The translations under genes were made by a program, and so were the position numbers. Positions 54,064-63,999 of a stretch of 64,000 nt of DNA are shown one piece after another. Source of the stretch: Verrucomicrobiota bacterium (GTDB lineage Bacteria; Verrucomicrobiota; Lentisphaeria; JABSQK01; JAJFLO01); contig JAJFLP010000059.1 in NCBI GenBank assembly GCA_021772635.1, positions 1 through 64,000 on the forward strand, written 5' to 3'. Position 1 is the stretch's first letter. The number at the start of each line of letters is the position of its first letter. The notes under the pieces were generated by a model. That model searched no databases. It saw only the letters and a list, made by a program, of their open reading frames with translations, and was not told the origin of the DNA.

Positions 54064-57042
54064 TCACCGCGAGTCGAGTGTAGTTTTATATGATTTAATC
54101 ATGTCACTGATCTGTAATGAGACGACCAGGTCTCTGTTTCGAACAAACATAAGCTTTTCATCGCCGACCACCTCGCCGACACACGCGATCTTCGTGTCCG
54201 CCATAACGGTCTCGAACCGACTCTGGTTTCGTGGCGGTATAGTGACGATAAAGCGGCTGTTGCTCTCCGAGAATAACAATTCAATCAAATTCAAGGTCTC
54301 TGATACGGGAATGGCATCGACATTGATCCGAAGTCCGAGGCGCCCGGCTATCGCGACCTTCGCGAATCCGGCAGCTAAACCGCCTATTGCCGGAGTATGA
54401 ATAGAATGACACAGTTCTTCAGTCGTTGCGCTTGAAAGCGCCTTATACGTCCTAATCGCTGAGATCGCGTCTACGCCGGGCACCGCTCCGCTCGTCAGAT
54501 CGCACATGGCGTGGTACTCGCTGCCACCCATTTCCCGGCCGGTCGTTCCGATGATATAGACAAGGTCTCCAACTTTCTTCGCATCCAAGGTGACGGCAAG
54601 AGAGACATCGTTCATTTTTCCGACCGTCGAAAATAACAGCGTGGGTGGCACTGATATTTTTACGCCGCCCTTTGTGCTGTCATTCTTCATGCTGTCCTTG
54701 CCTGAAATACAAGGGACGTTATAGAGTTTTGTAAAGTCGTATAATGCCTTATTCGCGCGGACAAGTTGCGCCAATTTATATTCGCCATCAGGATTTCCAG
54801 CCGCCTTAACGGGATCCGGCCAACAGAAATTATCGATCGCTGCGATTCTATCTAAACTACCACCGACTGCTATGATCCGGCGCACAGCAAGGTCTATAAC
54901 GGACGCGGCCATATGATATGTGTCGATATCTGAATACCTTGGCAGGACGCCGTGAGCAAGGACAATGCCTTCTTTCGACAACGGCGCGATCATATTCACT
55001 GTCGCATCTGACACGACATCGCAGGCAACTCCGACAAATGGCTTAATGATACTTAACGCCTTTACTTCATGATCGTATTGACGAGCTTTGAACTCGTTAG
55101 AACAAATATTCAAGCGCGCTAAGAGGTTCAAAATCAGCTGTTCTAAATTTGATTCTGGCACAGTATCAGTAGTCGCCGGGTCGTTAAGTTGAGGACAGTC
55201 CCACTTGGCGGTTAATTGCATTCGCGGGCACCCTTCGTGCATGAACTCAAGATCCAGGTATGCGATCGTCTGCTCTTTGTACACGACGTGAAACTTACCG
55301 GTATCCGTAAACTCGCCGAGGACACTGATCTCGACATCGCGGCTTTTCGCTAAAGCACTGAATTCCTCAATCTTATCGGTGGGTACAGCAAGAGACATTC
55401 TTTCCTGGGACTCGGACAATAAAATTTCCCAAGGTTGAAGGCCCGGATATTTAAGCGGAGCGTTGCTGAGATCGAGCTTACAGCCATTGCTAACCGCTGA
55501 AATTTCGCCGATGCTTGAAGATAAACCACCGGCGCCGTTATCGGTAATAAATCTATACAACCCCAAATCTCGCGCTTCAATGATAAAATCTGAGAGCATC
55601 TTTTGCGTAATCGGATCTCCGATCTGGACCGCTTGCGATGGCGACTCCTGAGTAAGTACTTCGCTGGAGAATGTTGCACCGTGAATTCCATCTTTCCCGA
55701 TGCGTCCGCCAGCCATCACTATAAGATCGCCTGGCAGGATGTCCTTTTCGTAGCCGAGACTTCCATTGATTCGTTTGGGCAAGGTCCCTACAGTTCCGCA
55801 GAAGACGAGTGGTTTTCCGATAAAACGTTCATCGAAATACTCCCATCCCAAAGCGTATGGAATCCCGCTTTGATTGCCGCCTTCAATGACTCCCTGGTGA
55901 ACGCCATCACGTATACGCTCTGGATGAAGCAGGCCAGCGGGAACTTCCTCAGACGCTGTAAAAGGCGAACCGAAACAATAACCCCAAACGTTCAATAACA
56001 GATTAGCGCCCATTCCGGTCCCGAGTGGATCCCTGTTTACTCCAACGATTCCGGTCATCGCACCGCCGTAAGGGTCGAGTGCAGACGGACTGTTGTGGGT
56101 CTCGACTTTGTAGACCAAATCCAGGTCGTCATTAAATGCGATAACCCCGGCATTGTCTTTGAAGACTGATAGTAGCCAGTCCACGGTGTCCGCGATTTCA
56201 AAGGTGCTTTTCTTAATGTACGTTTTGTACAAACTGTCGATGATCTCTTTATTGCCATTCTCGTCAACGTACTCAATAACAGCGTCGAAAATTTTATGTT
56301 TACAGTGTTCGGACCAGGTTTGGGCCAGCACTTCCAGTTCAACGTCCGTTGCGCGCTTATCGAGTCCGACTGATTGGCGTCCAGCGGTATCGCCAATCCG
56401 CATTAGATAGTCCCGTATTGCTTTCATTTCGCCTAATGACAATGCCCACTGGCGGTCGGCGCTGAGACTTCTGAGACAGTCATCGTCAGTATCCAGATTA
56501 ATTTTCTCTACATTTGTCTCCGTTGAAATGATGTATTCTGGTTGATTGACCGGAAATCCCTTGCTTGTACACTCGTCCCGAGGCAGGCAAAGAATTGAAT
56601 TAATCAACGGGTTGGCGAGTAGTCCGGTTGCGATCGACTCAACTTTCGGTCGATCGAGGTCCGTTCCGTAAAACAAATACTCCATCGAACTATAGATCCG
56701 AGTTACATCCTGCGCGTCTTTTCCGAGTATGTCACCGAGGGCAACCAACGCGGTATTTGATACATTATCTGTTACGCCTGGCAGAAAACCAATAACTATT
56801 GCCCAAGTCCATTGATTGTCGCTAACCTCACCCAAATTAACTTTCTCGGTGACTGAATTTACGATCTCCTCACCAAACTTTCGGGCGTCAGGTTCTAGAA
56901 TATCCGAATAAAGGGAGTATACCGTTCGAGTCGCGACCCTTTGGATTGCGATACCAAGGATGGTAGAGATTTTTTTCGCGACCTTCTTGCCGGTGATATC
57001 GAGATCCTGGGTCAAAGGTATGATTTCAATTCTATAGTGCAT
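54064..57042 (-). CDS. purL: Phosphoribosylformylglycinamidine synthase, PurS-PurL fusion
   Basis: A 992-residue ATP-dependent FGAM synthetase. About 150 N-terminal residues contain two PurS-like segments (VAKKISTILG at 18-27; PGVTDNVSNTALVALGDILG at about 98-117); small PurL proteins (about 740) lack these and use a separate PurS. The catalytic part shows TWSEHCKHK, HNSPSALDPYGGA, GGNQSGIPY, GGRIGKDGIHGATFSS and GKDSMKND. The glutaminase is the separate PurQ, unlike the 1300-residue enterobacterial enzyme. This intermediate architecture is seen in several non-proteobacterial phyla. Confidence 0.94.
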   Translation of the reverse strand: MHYRIEIIPLTQDLDITGKKVAKKISTILGIAIQRVATRTVYSLYSDILEPDARKFGEEIVNSVTEKVNLGEVSDNQWTWAIVIGFLPGVTDNVSNTALVALGDILGKDAQDVTRIYSSMEYLFYGTDLDRPKVESIATGLLANPLINSILCLPRDECTSKGFPVNQPEYIISTETNVEKINLDTDDDCLRSLSADRQWALSLGEMKAIRDYLMRIGDTAGRQSVGLDKRATDVELEVLAQTWSEHCKHKIFDAVIEYVDENGNKEIIDSLYKTYIKKSTFEIADTVDWLLSVFKDNAGVIAFNDDLDLVYKVETHNSPSALDPYGGAMTGIVGVNRDPLGTGMGANLLLNVWGYCFGSPFTASEEVPAGLLHPERIRDGVHQGVIEGGNQSGIPYALGWEYFDERFIGKPLVFCGTVGTLPKRINGSLGYEKDILPGDLIVMAGGRIGKDGIHGATFSSEVLTQESPSQAVQIGDPITQKMLSDFIIEARDLGLYRFITDNGAGGLSSSIGEISAVSNGCKLDLSNAPLKYPGLQPWEILLSESQERMSLAVPTDKIEEFSALAKSRDVEISVLGEFTDTGKFHVVYKEQTIAYLDLEFMHEGCPRMQLTAKWDCPQLNDPATTDTVPESNLEQLILNLLARLNICSNEFKARQYDHEVKALSIIKPFVGVACDVVSDATVNMIAPLSKEGIVLAHGVLPRYSDIDTYHMAASVIDLAVRRIIAVGGSLDRIAAIDNFCWPDPVKAAGNPDGEYKLAQLVRANKALYDFTKLYNVPCISGKDSMKNDSTKGGVKISVPPTLLFSTVGKMNDVSLAVTLDAKKVGDLVYIIGTTGREMGGSEYHAMCDLTSGAVPGVDAISAIRTYKALSSATTEELCHSIHTPAIGGLAAGFAKVAIAGRLGLRINVDAIPVSETLNLIELLFSESNSRFIVTIPPRNQSRFETVMADTKIACVGEVVGDEKLMFVRNRDLVVSLQISDMIKSYKTTLDSR

Positions 57043-57386
57043 AAATCGAGTTTTTTGAGTGGGAATGACTTTGTTTCTGAAAGCGAAGACTCAGTGTAAA
57101 GAGCAAACTGAAACTTATAGTTTAACCACAGTTTGCCTAGTTGTATATTCCATTTAAAACGTTATTTTTAATGAGCAGGGTAAATGTCATTCCAGTAGCT
57201 ATGGATGTCCCCGGGATTTTGCAGAAGACGGGGATATCCCCGCGGCAAACGGTTGGCATTCCGGTTGACTTCGAATTACTAGTGCAAGATATTCTAAACC
57301 GGCCCTGGCAGCAAGTATAAACCTACCGGCATCGATGAGTCAGAACGATAGTTGTTAACAACAAAAATACTTAATTCCAGATTATA
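57043..57386. other. Intergenic region between divergent genes
   Basis: 344 nt without a gene. A hairpin GGATGTCCCCG (57203-57213) with CGGGGATATCC (57229-57239) is present. Promoters for purL (leftward) and the kinase (rightward) should lie here but are not identified. Confidence 0.45.
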
Positions 57387-60278
57387 ATGAGTACTGAATT
57401 TTCTAATCACAACGACGCCAACCCTTCCGAAGTTCCCGCTTCCGATAACCGCGCCGCATTGGTGGATGGGGGGAAGGTCCTTCCCGATACTCTCGCAAGT
57501 CGCTACAAGATCATTAGAGAAATTGGGGAGGGTACGGTTGGCAGTGTTTATCTTGCACAAGACCAGAAACTCAATCGATATGTGGCGATTAAGCGCTTAG
57601 ATAAGACCAATAGCCGTACGACGGTCGCGATTCAACGTCGTTTTCTGCGCGAGGCACAAATGGTCGCGTCGTTGGGGCATATGCACATCGTAAATATCCA
57701 CGACATAGGCAAGGACGAAACCGCGTACTATATAGCGATGGAATATGTTCCAGGCCCTAAACTTTTAGATGACGTTGAGGACGTTACACCATTGCCGCCG
57801 GTTACGTTACGGGATCTGATCGAAGCGCGTGGTACGATGAATGAGCAGGATGTTAAGGGCATGATAACGAAGATTTCTCGCGCGCTGGAATACGCACACG
57901 CGCGTGGGGTTGTGCATCGTGATCTTAATCCTTCTAATATCCTTTTGGACGAAGAGTTTGAGCCCAAGCTGACTGACTTCGGACTATCCAAGCCTATTGG
58001 GCACGGCGGCAGCGTGGAGATCACCCTGATCAGCGGCATGTCCCGCGCGTCCGAATATATTGCTCCCGAACAATGGACCGATTCCGAGGTCGATGAGCGG
58101 GTTGATATTTATGCATTGGGCGGCGTGATGTGGTTCATGTTGACGGGGAAAACGCCCAAGGAATTCGACGAGGCGATTGTTCCAGCTGATTTACAGAAAC
58201 CCCTGGCCACGGCGTTATGTCACAAGCCGAGCGAGCGATACAGAACGGTTCAGGCCTTTACCGCTGCTTTTGACCCTACAACCCAGGCACAACAGGAACC
58301 AGGATCCGGACCAGATCCGGTGCATGAAGATGAAATAGCGAGCGACAAATGGCAATGTCCTACCTGCAGAAAGGTGAATCCAGATGCCGCGAAATACTGT
58401 GTGAAATGCGGAACGTACGGACTGGAAGCCTGTCCGGTCTGCGAAAGTGAGGTCCGTGTCGGAATCCAGTTTTGCCCCAATTGCGGAATCGATGTCAAGC
58501 AAGCTGAGAAATCAGCCTCGTTCGTCGCGGAGGCGAAGAATTTTGCGGAGTTCAACGAGTATGAGTCGGCGCTTAACGCGGTAAAAGATTTGGATAGTAG
58601 AGCACATCCAGAAGTATCGGACCTGGCGAAAGAGTGGCGCAATATCGTTCTAAACCGCCGCAATCTTTTGACAGAATTTGATTCGGCGATTCGTGTGTAC
58701 AGTATGGAAAAGGCGATAGAGATTCAAGCCGCGATAAAACCACTGATTCCTGAAGAGTGTTTATCCGAAAGTGCGGATTTCGATGTCGTAGTAAAATACT
58801 CATCACTGGTCACCGAGTTGAAAGAGTTATTGCGAGACTCAGCTGCGCGGGCGCAGGACGATTATAATCTTGAAAATTACGCGGACAGCATCGACCAATT
58901 GAATAAGGTTTGCGGTATTGAAGCATGCCTGACGATTAACACAGAACTCCAAAATGTTAACAAAGATCTGGATAAACTGGTAACCAATGCAGGATTGGCG
59001 CTCGGGATGAATTGCATTTCCCGTGCCTATGATATGCTTTTGTCAGCTGCTCCGTGGACAGGAAGTAATTTAGGCAAACGACGGGAAACGATGGTTACTC
59101 ATTGCGAGGAACTACTGGACAAGAGAGAGGAACTGATAGACAACCTCGAGGAAACTATTCGACGAAGCCAGTATTCAGAATCGCTGCAATATATTCGGCA
59201 GACTGAACAGTTTCGGCTGCCGCCCAATTATAGCGAGATGGAGCCGGATCATGACGATTTGGCGGCACACGAACGCATCGTACAGGTAGATAAGCTATTG
59301 ACCCAGAAATTCGAACAACATATTCCTGAGTGGATAGCCAACAATGATTGGGACACAATCGACCAGGCCGTCAATGCGTTAAAGGGCGGCAATGAAGATT
59401 CCGGGACGTGGAAGCGGCTACGTGAGGACTTAAAGAATCGAATTAACAAGAAAATCGCGACGCTGTATAATGACGCTGTTCAGCTTGAAACGAAGGGACG
59501 GCTCGCCCAGGCAAATATGGCTTGGTCCGACTTTCTATCGGTGCCGGAGCACTATTGCCCGTCGCATCTTTGGCAGTACGGCATTGAGTTTCCTAAGCGG
59601 AAACGCCATCTGATCCAGACACGCATGAATAAGCTGATCAAGCGGACACTGATTTTATTGGCTACCGTATGGATTTATCCCGCTTGCAAGACTTCTTTTC
59701 TGATTGTTATCGCGAAAGCTCAGAACCCATCCGACCTTATTGTTCTAGGGGCTGTTAACTTCGCTATTTATACGATCGCAGCGGGGGTCCTTATTATGAA
59801 AAATCGACGAATGAATAAAGCCTTGAAGAGTGGTGACTATACAATTACAGATCGATATACAATGCATATCCTATTTGTACTTATGGCAGGTTCTCCAATT
59901 TCATTTTCATTCTACCAGTTCATCGATTTTATATCCGCGATTTTCTTATTGGAACTACCTCCGATAACAATTTTATTATCTATATCATTCTTTTGGATGG
60001 TAATAGATTTATTGCGCCGTTATCGCTGGCAGTTCGACGGGGTTTTTAGTTTAACAATTTCGTGGATTATTGTTGCAATGGTTGTTACCTCTGCGAAAGG
60101 TTTCGGCCTGGTTAGCTACAAACTGTGGCCTGGCATGGCGATTGCGCACGGCATACTTTTCTTTATTTTGATTCTTCTGGAACGATTAATAACTGGTAAA
60201 GGTAAGCCCGAAAAAGACGTATCCACCCTGCCTCCGGTGGCTCCCAACCAACCGAGTGAAGCTCCTGCCCAGGAGTAA
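57387..60278 (+). CDS. Ser/Thr kinase with double zinc ribbon and membrane domain
   Basis: 963 residues. Hanks kinase (about 40-300: IGEGTVGSVYLA, Lys69, HRDLNPSNIL, DFGLSKPIG, PEQWTD), then two zinc ribbons at about 327-370 (CPTC, CVKC, CPVC, CPNC), a long helical region (about 380-745) and five or six membrane helices (about 752-935) at the C-terminus. The HRDLNPSN loop has Asn for the more usual Lys-Pro in HRDLKPEN. It is likely inner-membrane anchored with the kinase in the cytosol. No sigma or FHA gene adjoins it; an NfeD protease gene follows by 101 nt. Confidence 0.9.
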   Translation: MSTEFSNHNDANPSEVPASDNRAALVDGGKVLPDTLASRYKIIREIGEGTVGSVYLAQDQKLNRYVAIKRLDKTNSRTTVAIQRRFLREAQMVASLGHMHIVNIHDIGKDETAYYIAMEYVPGPKLLDDVEDVTPLPPVTLRDLIEARGTMNEQDVKGMITKISRALEYAHARGVVHRDLNPSNILLDEEFEPKLTDFGLSKPIGHGGSVEITLISGMSRASEYIAPEQWTDSEVDERVDIYALGGVMWFMLTGKTPKEFDEAIVPADLQKPLATALCHKPSERYRTVQAFTAAFDPTTQAQQEPGSGPDPVHEDEIASDKWQCPTCRKVNPDAAKYCVKCGTYGLEACPVCESEVRVGIQFCPNCGIDVKQAEKSASFVAEAKNFAEFNEYESALNAVKDLDSRAHPEVSDLAKEWRNIVLNRRNLLTEFDSAIRVYSMEKAIEIQAAIKPLIPEECLSESADFDVVVKYSSLVTELKELLRDSAARAQDDYNLENYADSIDQLNKVCGIEACLTINTELQNVNKDLDKLVTNAGLALGMNCISRAYDMLLSAAPWTGSNLGKRRETMVTHCEELLDKREELIDNLEETIRRSQYSESLQYIRQTEQFRLPPNYSEMEPDHDDLAAHERIVQVDKLLTQKFEQHIPEWIANNDWDTIDQAVNALKGGNEDSGTWKRLREDLKNRINKKIATLYNDAVQLETKGRLAQANMAWSDFLSVPEHYCPSHLWQYGIEFPKRKRHLIQTRMNKLIKRTLILLATVWIYPACKTSFLIVIAKAQNPSDLIVLGAVNFAIYTIAAGVLIMKNRRMNKALKSGDYTITDRYTMHILFVLMAGSPISFSFYQFIDFISAIFLLELPPITILLSISFFWMVIDLLRRYRWQFDGVFSLTISWIIVAMVVTSAKGFGLVSYKLWPGMAIAHGILFFILILLERLITGKGKPEKDVSTLPPVAPNQPSEAPAQE

Positions 60279-60379
60279 GGCCTCGGCGACGCTACAATGC
60301 TGCATGCATTCTATTTCTCAAAGATCGGCGGATACGGTTTCCGGTCGTTCTCCGAAAATTCTGCGACTAGGTCTAACAC

Positions 60380-61882
60380 ATGGCACCTTTAGGTAGTCAA
60401 TTAAATTCAGCTGCACGTAGTCTCACTGTTTTCGCATCGATTTTAACTTGCGCACTTTTCTGTGTATTACCCGTAACAACGTCCGCAGGCGAAAACGATA
60501 AAGTTCTTATCATTCCCTTAAAAGATCAAATAGATAAGGCACACCTCTATTTCCTGCGTCGCGGTTTTCAGTTAGCGCAGGATACTGCCGGCATAACCGC
60601 AGTTGTAATCGATATGGATACACCCGGCGGGGAGTTGAAGTCGACTGAAGAGATCGTCTCCTGGATGCGCTCCCTCGCTGATAGCGGAATTAAGATTTAT
60701 ACCTTTGTGAATCCTCGAGCTCAAAGTGCCGGCGCGATTATCGGCCTCGCGTCTGAGAAAATATTCATGGCCCCCGGAAGTCGTATTGGTAGCGCCGCCC
60801 CGATTTTAATGGGGCCTGCGGGCGGTGTTCAGGAAGTTCCGGACGACGTGAAAGAAAAAATTCTCTCGGATACCCGTGCATTGGTACGAGGATTAGCCCA
60901 GGAGAACGGATACCTTCCGGAACTGGCTGCAGCCTTCGTTGACGCCAGCGTGGAGGTTAAAGTAGGCGATCGGGTGATTTCGGCTGAAGGCGATCTATTG
61001 AATCTGACGGCCATGGAAGCCGTTGAGATAATTCCACCGATGGAGACTCCGATCCTCGCGCAATCAATCGTTAAGGATATTGCCGAGCTAATGGAGAGCC
61101 AAGGGTTATCCGGGGCAGAGGTCATTCGCATCGAGCCGTTGGGATCGGAACGTTTCGCCCGGTGGATAACAATGCTGGCGCCATTGCTGATGGCAGCGGC
61201 ATTTATCGGGATTTATACGGAGATCAAAACGCCTGGATTCGGGGTTCCCGGTCTTATCGGCGTCGCAAGCTTGGCATTGTTTCTATTCGGCCATTATATA
61301 GCGGGGCTCGCCGGCAAAGTAGACATACTCTTGGTTCTGATCGGCATTATTTTGATCATTGCGGAAGTATTTATAATACCCGGGTTCGGGATTTTCGGGA
61401 TTCTGGGACTCGTCGCGTTCTTTGGTGGCGTATTATTGGCAATGGTCCCGCATTTACCATCAGTTCCTACCTTCCCCGAAGGGACAATGCCCACACTAAA
61501 CCTTCAACCCTTTCTGCACGAAGCCTTTGTTAACTTTACTATTACCGCAGTTATCACAGTGGTCACCTGCTATTTTCTGTCGAAATTTCTGCCGACAACG
61601 GGAATTTACAGGGAATTGATACTTGCGGGAAGCACTAGCACTGCGGACGGTTATATCGCGACCAACGTAGAGAAAAACATGAAGCTCCTTGGTCGTTCGG
61701 GTATCGCGATAACACCTCTTCGACCGGCGGGGATAGCCACCATTGATGATGCACGGGTGGATGTAGTCAGCCTAGGTGACTACATTGATGAGGGGGAAAA
61801 AATCATTGTCCGCGAAGTAAAGGGGCCGCGGGTGGCTGTCGATATTGACACCACTGAAGACGATTCCCCGGAGATGACGTAA
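60380..61882 (+). CDS. nfeD: NfeD-family membrane serine protease
   Basis: A 500-residue protein. Signal peptide (1-36, ending TTSA), ClpP-like domain with nucleophile Ser116 in PRAQSAGAI and GGELKSTEEIVSWM, three or four membrane helices (about 255-410) and a C-terminal NfeD OB-fold (VEKNMKLLGRSGIAITPLRPAGIA). Long NfeD proteins cleave membrane-protein ends and cooperate with SPFH-family flotillin-like proteins, here not adjacent. The catalytic lysine should be near residues 158-160 (VKEK). Confidence 0.9.
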   Translation: MAPLGSQLNSAARSLTVFASILTCALFCVLPVTTSAGENDKVLIIPLKDQIDKAHLYFLRRGFQLAQDTAGITAVVIDMDTPGGELKSTEEIVSWMRSLADSGIKIYTFVNPRAQSAGAIIGLASEKIFMAPGSRIGSAAPILMGPAGGVQEVPDDVKEKILSDTRALVRGLAQENGYLPELAAAFVDASVEVKVGDRVISAEGDLLNLTAMEAVEIIPPMETPILAQSIVKDIAELMESQGLSGAEVIRIEPLGSERFARWITMLAPLLMAAAFIGIYTEIKTPGFGVPGLIGVASLALFLFGHYIAGLAGKVDILLVLIGIILIIAEVFIIPGFGIFGILGLVAFFGGVLLAMVPHLPSVPTFPEGTMPTLNLQPFLHEAFVNFTITAVITVVTCYFLSKFLPTTGIYRELILAGSTSTADGYIATNVEKNMKLLGRSGIAITPLRPAGIATIDDARVDVVSLGDYIDEGEKIIVREVKGPRVAVDIDTTEDDSPEMT

Positions 61883-61917
61883 CCGACATTCAGTTCAATG
61901 CCAGTCATTCGGCCGAG

Positions 61918-62168
61918 CTAGACTAGTTTCTGTCCTGAAATAGAAAAGTAACGCGGTCATTGTCATTCACAGCGTTCATTCTGTCCCGCGGACAGCCCGT
62001 CTCGCCCCGCCTGCGGGGCTCGGCTCCTGACTGCGTGTTTTTTTTTTTACTCAGCTGCCAGCCTGCGCCATAGCGAGGCTTGGCCCCGCGACCGCGGGGG
62101 CCGAGCTACTTTTGACTCGCCAGATCAACACGAATCGGCTATTTCAGGACAGGAACCAGGCTAGACTA
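61918..62168. mobile_element. Non-autonomous element (MITE-like) with 8-bp direct repeat
   Basis: CTAGACTA occurs at 61918-61925 and at 62161-62168, as a target duplication would. Inside, ends TGTCCTGAAATAG (61931-61943) and CTATTTCAGGACA (62139-62151) are inverted, with partial matching outwards over 26 bp. The interior has GC hairpins (CCCCGCCTGCGGGG at about 62015-62028, CCCCGCGACCGCGGGG) and a run of T near 62038-62049. No open reading frame of note is present, so it needs a transposase in trans. Confidence 0.75.
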
Positions 62169-62685
62169 CCTTCTGGTGCGTATTCGGTAATCTATTGAAG
62201 GCACGGCCGTGCCAACTGTTAGTCAAACAAGTCTCCCACATACCACTCCGGAGTTCCCCCAGAATCTGTATACTGGTATTAAAGACCACTGTGCTTGAAT
62301 CTACCTTCCCGGCATCAATAAGTCTCTGAAATTCGACTCGCTCGACGGAGCTGATACCGTCCTTCGGGTTCCGGAAGTAAATCAGATCACAATTAAGACC
62401 GTCGAGTTGGTGATGGTCTCGAATTTCTTTAAGCGCTCGAACGCTCGCGTCGATCGCACACCCCGATATACCTGTGGTGCATTCCCCCGTCAAGATTAGA
62501 AAGCGACTGTATTCTATCGTATGTGCGCCACGAACCTTCGATTGGTGAGACATCCAATTTTCTTCGAAGTTGTTCAGCGCCTTGTTGATTATGTCCGACT
62601 GTGAAGGTGAGAGGTCGGATCTGAACCCGTAAATCCAAATCCGGCAATCATCTGAGAAATCCGTTAGAATATTGGTATTCACCAT
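62161..62685 (-). CDS. Conserved small protein, Bacteroidetes-type 'ABC transporter ATPase' family name
   Basis: 174 residues with the motifs RIWIYGFRSDLSPSQSDII, SGCAIDASVRALKE, EFQRLIDAGKVDSSTVVFN and NSWHGRAF. These match a small conserved family found mainly in Bacteroidetes, misnamed as an ABC transporter ATPase; no Walker motifs are present. Function is unknown. The stop codon TAG (62161-62163) is inside the 8-bp direct repeat of the adjoining element. It precedes the ClpX-like gene's end by 80 nt on the same strand. Confidence 0.7.
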   Translation of the reverse strand: MVNTNILTDFSDDCRIWIYGFRSDLSPSQSDIINKALNNFEENWMSHQSKVRGAHTIEYSRFLILTGECTTGISGCAIDASVRALKEIRDHHQLDGLNCDLIYFRNPKDGISSVERVEFQRLIDAGKVDSSTVVFNTSIQILGELRSGMWETCLTNSWHGRAFNRLPNTHQKVV

Positions 62686-62765
62686 CGATCACCTCAGTAT
62701 ATCTGGGTTGATAATTTGCGGTTAGCAACACCGGTAACGCGGCTGACACGCGCGGTCACGATACC

Positions 62766-63999
62766 TTAGTCACGAAAACTTTCCACAACCCATTTCGAAA
62801 GTTCCGCGTCCGGATTCTCTATAACAGATTTTGTAACCGTGAAAGTAGATTTTTGTCTTTGACCGGCAACCAATCGTAGCCCGAATTCGAAGTCCTTAAA
62901 TTTTTCATCGCATATGCCTTCGATTGTCTTGCCCGTATCGCGAGAAATCTCGGAGATCTTCGCGATTGCTTCATTGTCAAAAACTAATTTGAGCCCGTGC
63001 AGATTGTTGAATCGATCGCAATATTTTTTTACACTAGGTTTGACGTGATCGAGTTCTGTTTTAGCCCCCTTGTTGATCAACTTCTTCAATTCGGCTTCGG
63101 GAGCAAGTATTATCTTTTTAGTAAGCGAGAAGGACTTGATCGAAGTCGATGGTAATTCGAACTTAAAATTTCTAAAAATACCTTCAAGTACTGTCATCAG
63201 TCCCCGCGCGCCCGTATTCTCTTTCTCTGCGAGCTGTGCGATTTCCGAGATGGCGCTCGGCTGCACGTCAAGGTCAATCCCGTATCCGGCAAAGTCCCCC
63301 CGATATTGGCCAAGTATGCTGCCTTCGGACTCCGTCAGAATCTTCTCAAGATCAGCAGCCGTCAACGATGAACAGGCAACGCGAACGGGAAGTCTTCCTA
63401 TAAACTCTGGTTCGAAACCGTAGTCGATTAGATCCTTTGTTTGCACTTGGGTGAGATAACTCGACAGCTCTTTATTCCTCTGCTCTGCGGGTTCGAATCC
63501 AATCTGGCCGCCCTTGACGCGTCGACGAATTAACTCCGATAAATTATCAAATGCACCGCTAACGATAAACAAAATATGTGCCGTATTGATAGTTCGGTTC
63601 TTGTTTGAAGACTTCTTATTCACCATGTCCATCATAGCTTCCATCTGCCCGGCGAAATCCGACTGACTTTGCAGTAAAACCTGTGTGTCCTCCATTAATT
63701 TCAATAGATTTATTTGTACGCCACGACCGGAGACGTCCTTGAAACCACCTGTATTCTTCGCCGCGATCTTGTCAATTTCATCAATATAAATGATCCCGTA
63801 TTGGGCAAGCTCAGTATCGCCATCGGCGAGTTTAACGAGATCGCGAACAAGGTCTTCCACATCATGACCCACATATCCGGTCTCGGAAAACTTTGTTGCA
63901 TCTGCTTTTACAAATGGTACGCCGATCAACTTCGCTATGCAGCGAATCAGGTAGGTCTTGCCGACGCCTGTCGGGCCAAGAAGGATAATGTTCTGTTTA
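62766..63999 (-). CDS. ClpX-like AAA+ ATPase, 5' end outside window
   Basis: The reading continues past 64000, so the N-terminus is missing. Walker [12 protein letters not shown] lies near 63962-63994; Walker [12 protein letters not shown], sensor-like ILFIVSGAF and arginine-finger region [10 protein letters not shown] follow. The pore loop [11 protein letters not shown] is ClpX-like. A long C-terminal part after the AAA+ core (about 150 residues, ending VVESFRD) differs from canonical ClpX. It probably unfolds protein substrates; whether it docks with ClpP cannot be judged here. Confidence 0.85.
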   Translation of the reverse strand, partial: KQNIILLGPTGVGKTYLIRCIAKLIGVPFVKADATKFSETGYVGHDVEDLVRDLVKLADGDTELAQYGIIYIDEIDKIAAKNTGGFKDVSGRGVQINLLKLMEDTQVLLQSQSDFAGQMEAMMDMVNKKSSNKNRTINTAHILFIVSGAFDNLSELIRRRVKGGQIGFEPAEQRNKELSSYLTQVQTKDLIDYGFEPEFIGRLPVRVACSSLTAADLEKILTESEGSILGQYRGDFAGYGIDLDVQPSAISEIAQLAEKENTGARGLMTVLEGIFRNFKFELPSTSIKSFSLTKKIILAPEAELKKLINKGAKTELDHVKPSVKKYCDRFNNLHGLKLVFDNEAIAKISEISRDTGKTIEGICDEKFKDFEFGLRLVAGQRQKSTFTVTKSVIENPDAELSKWVVESFRD

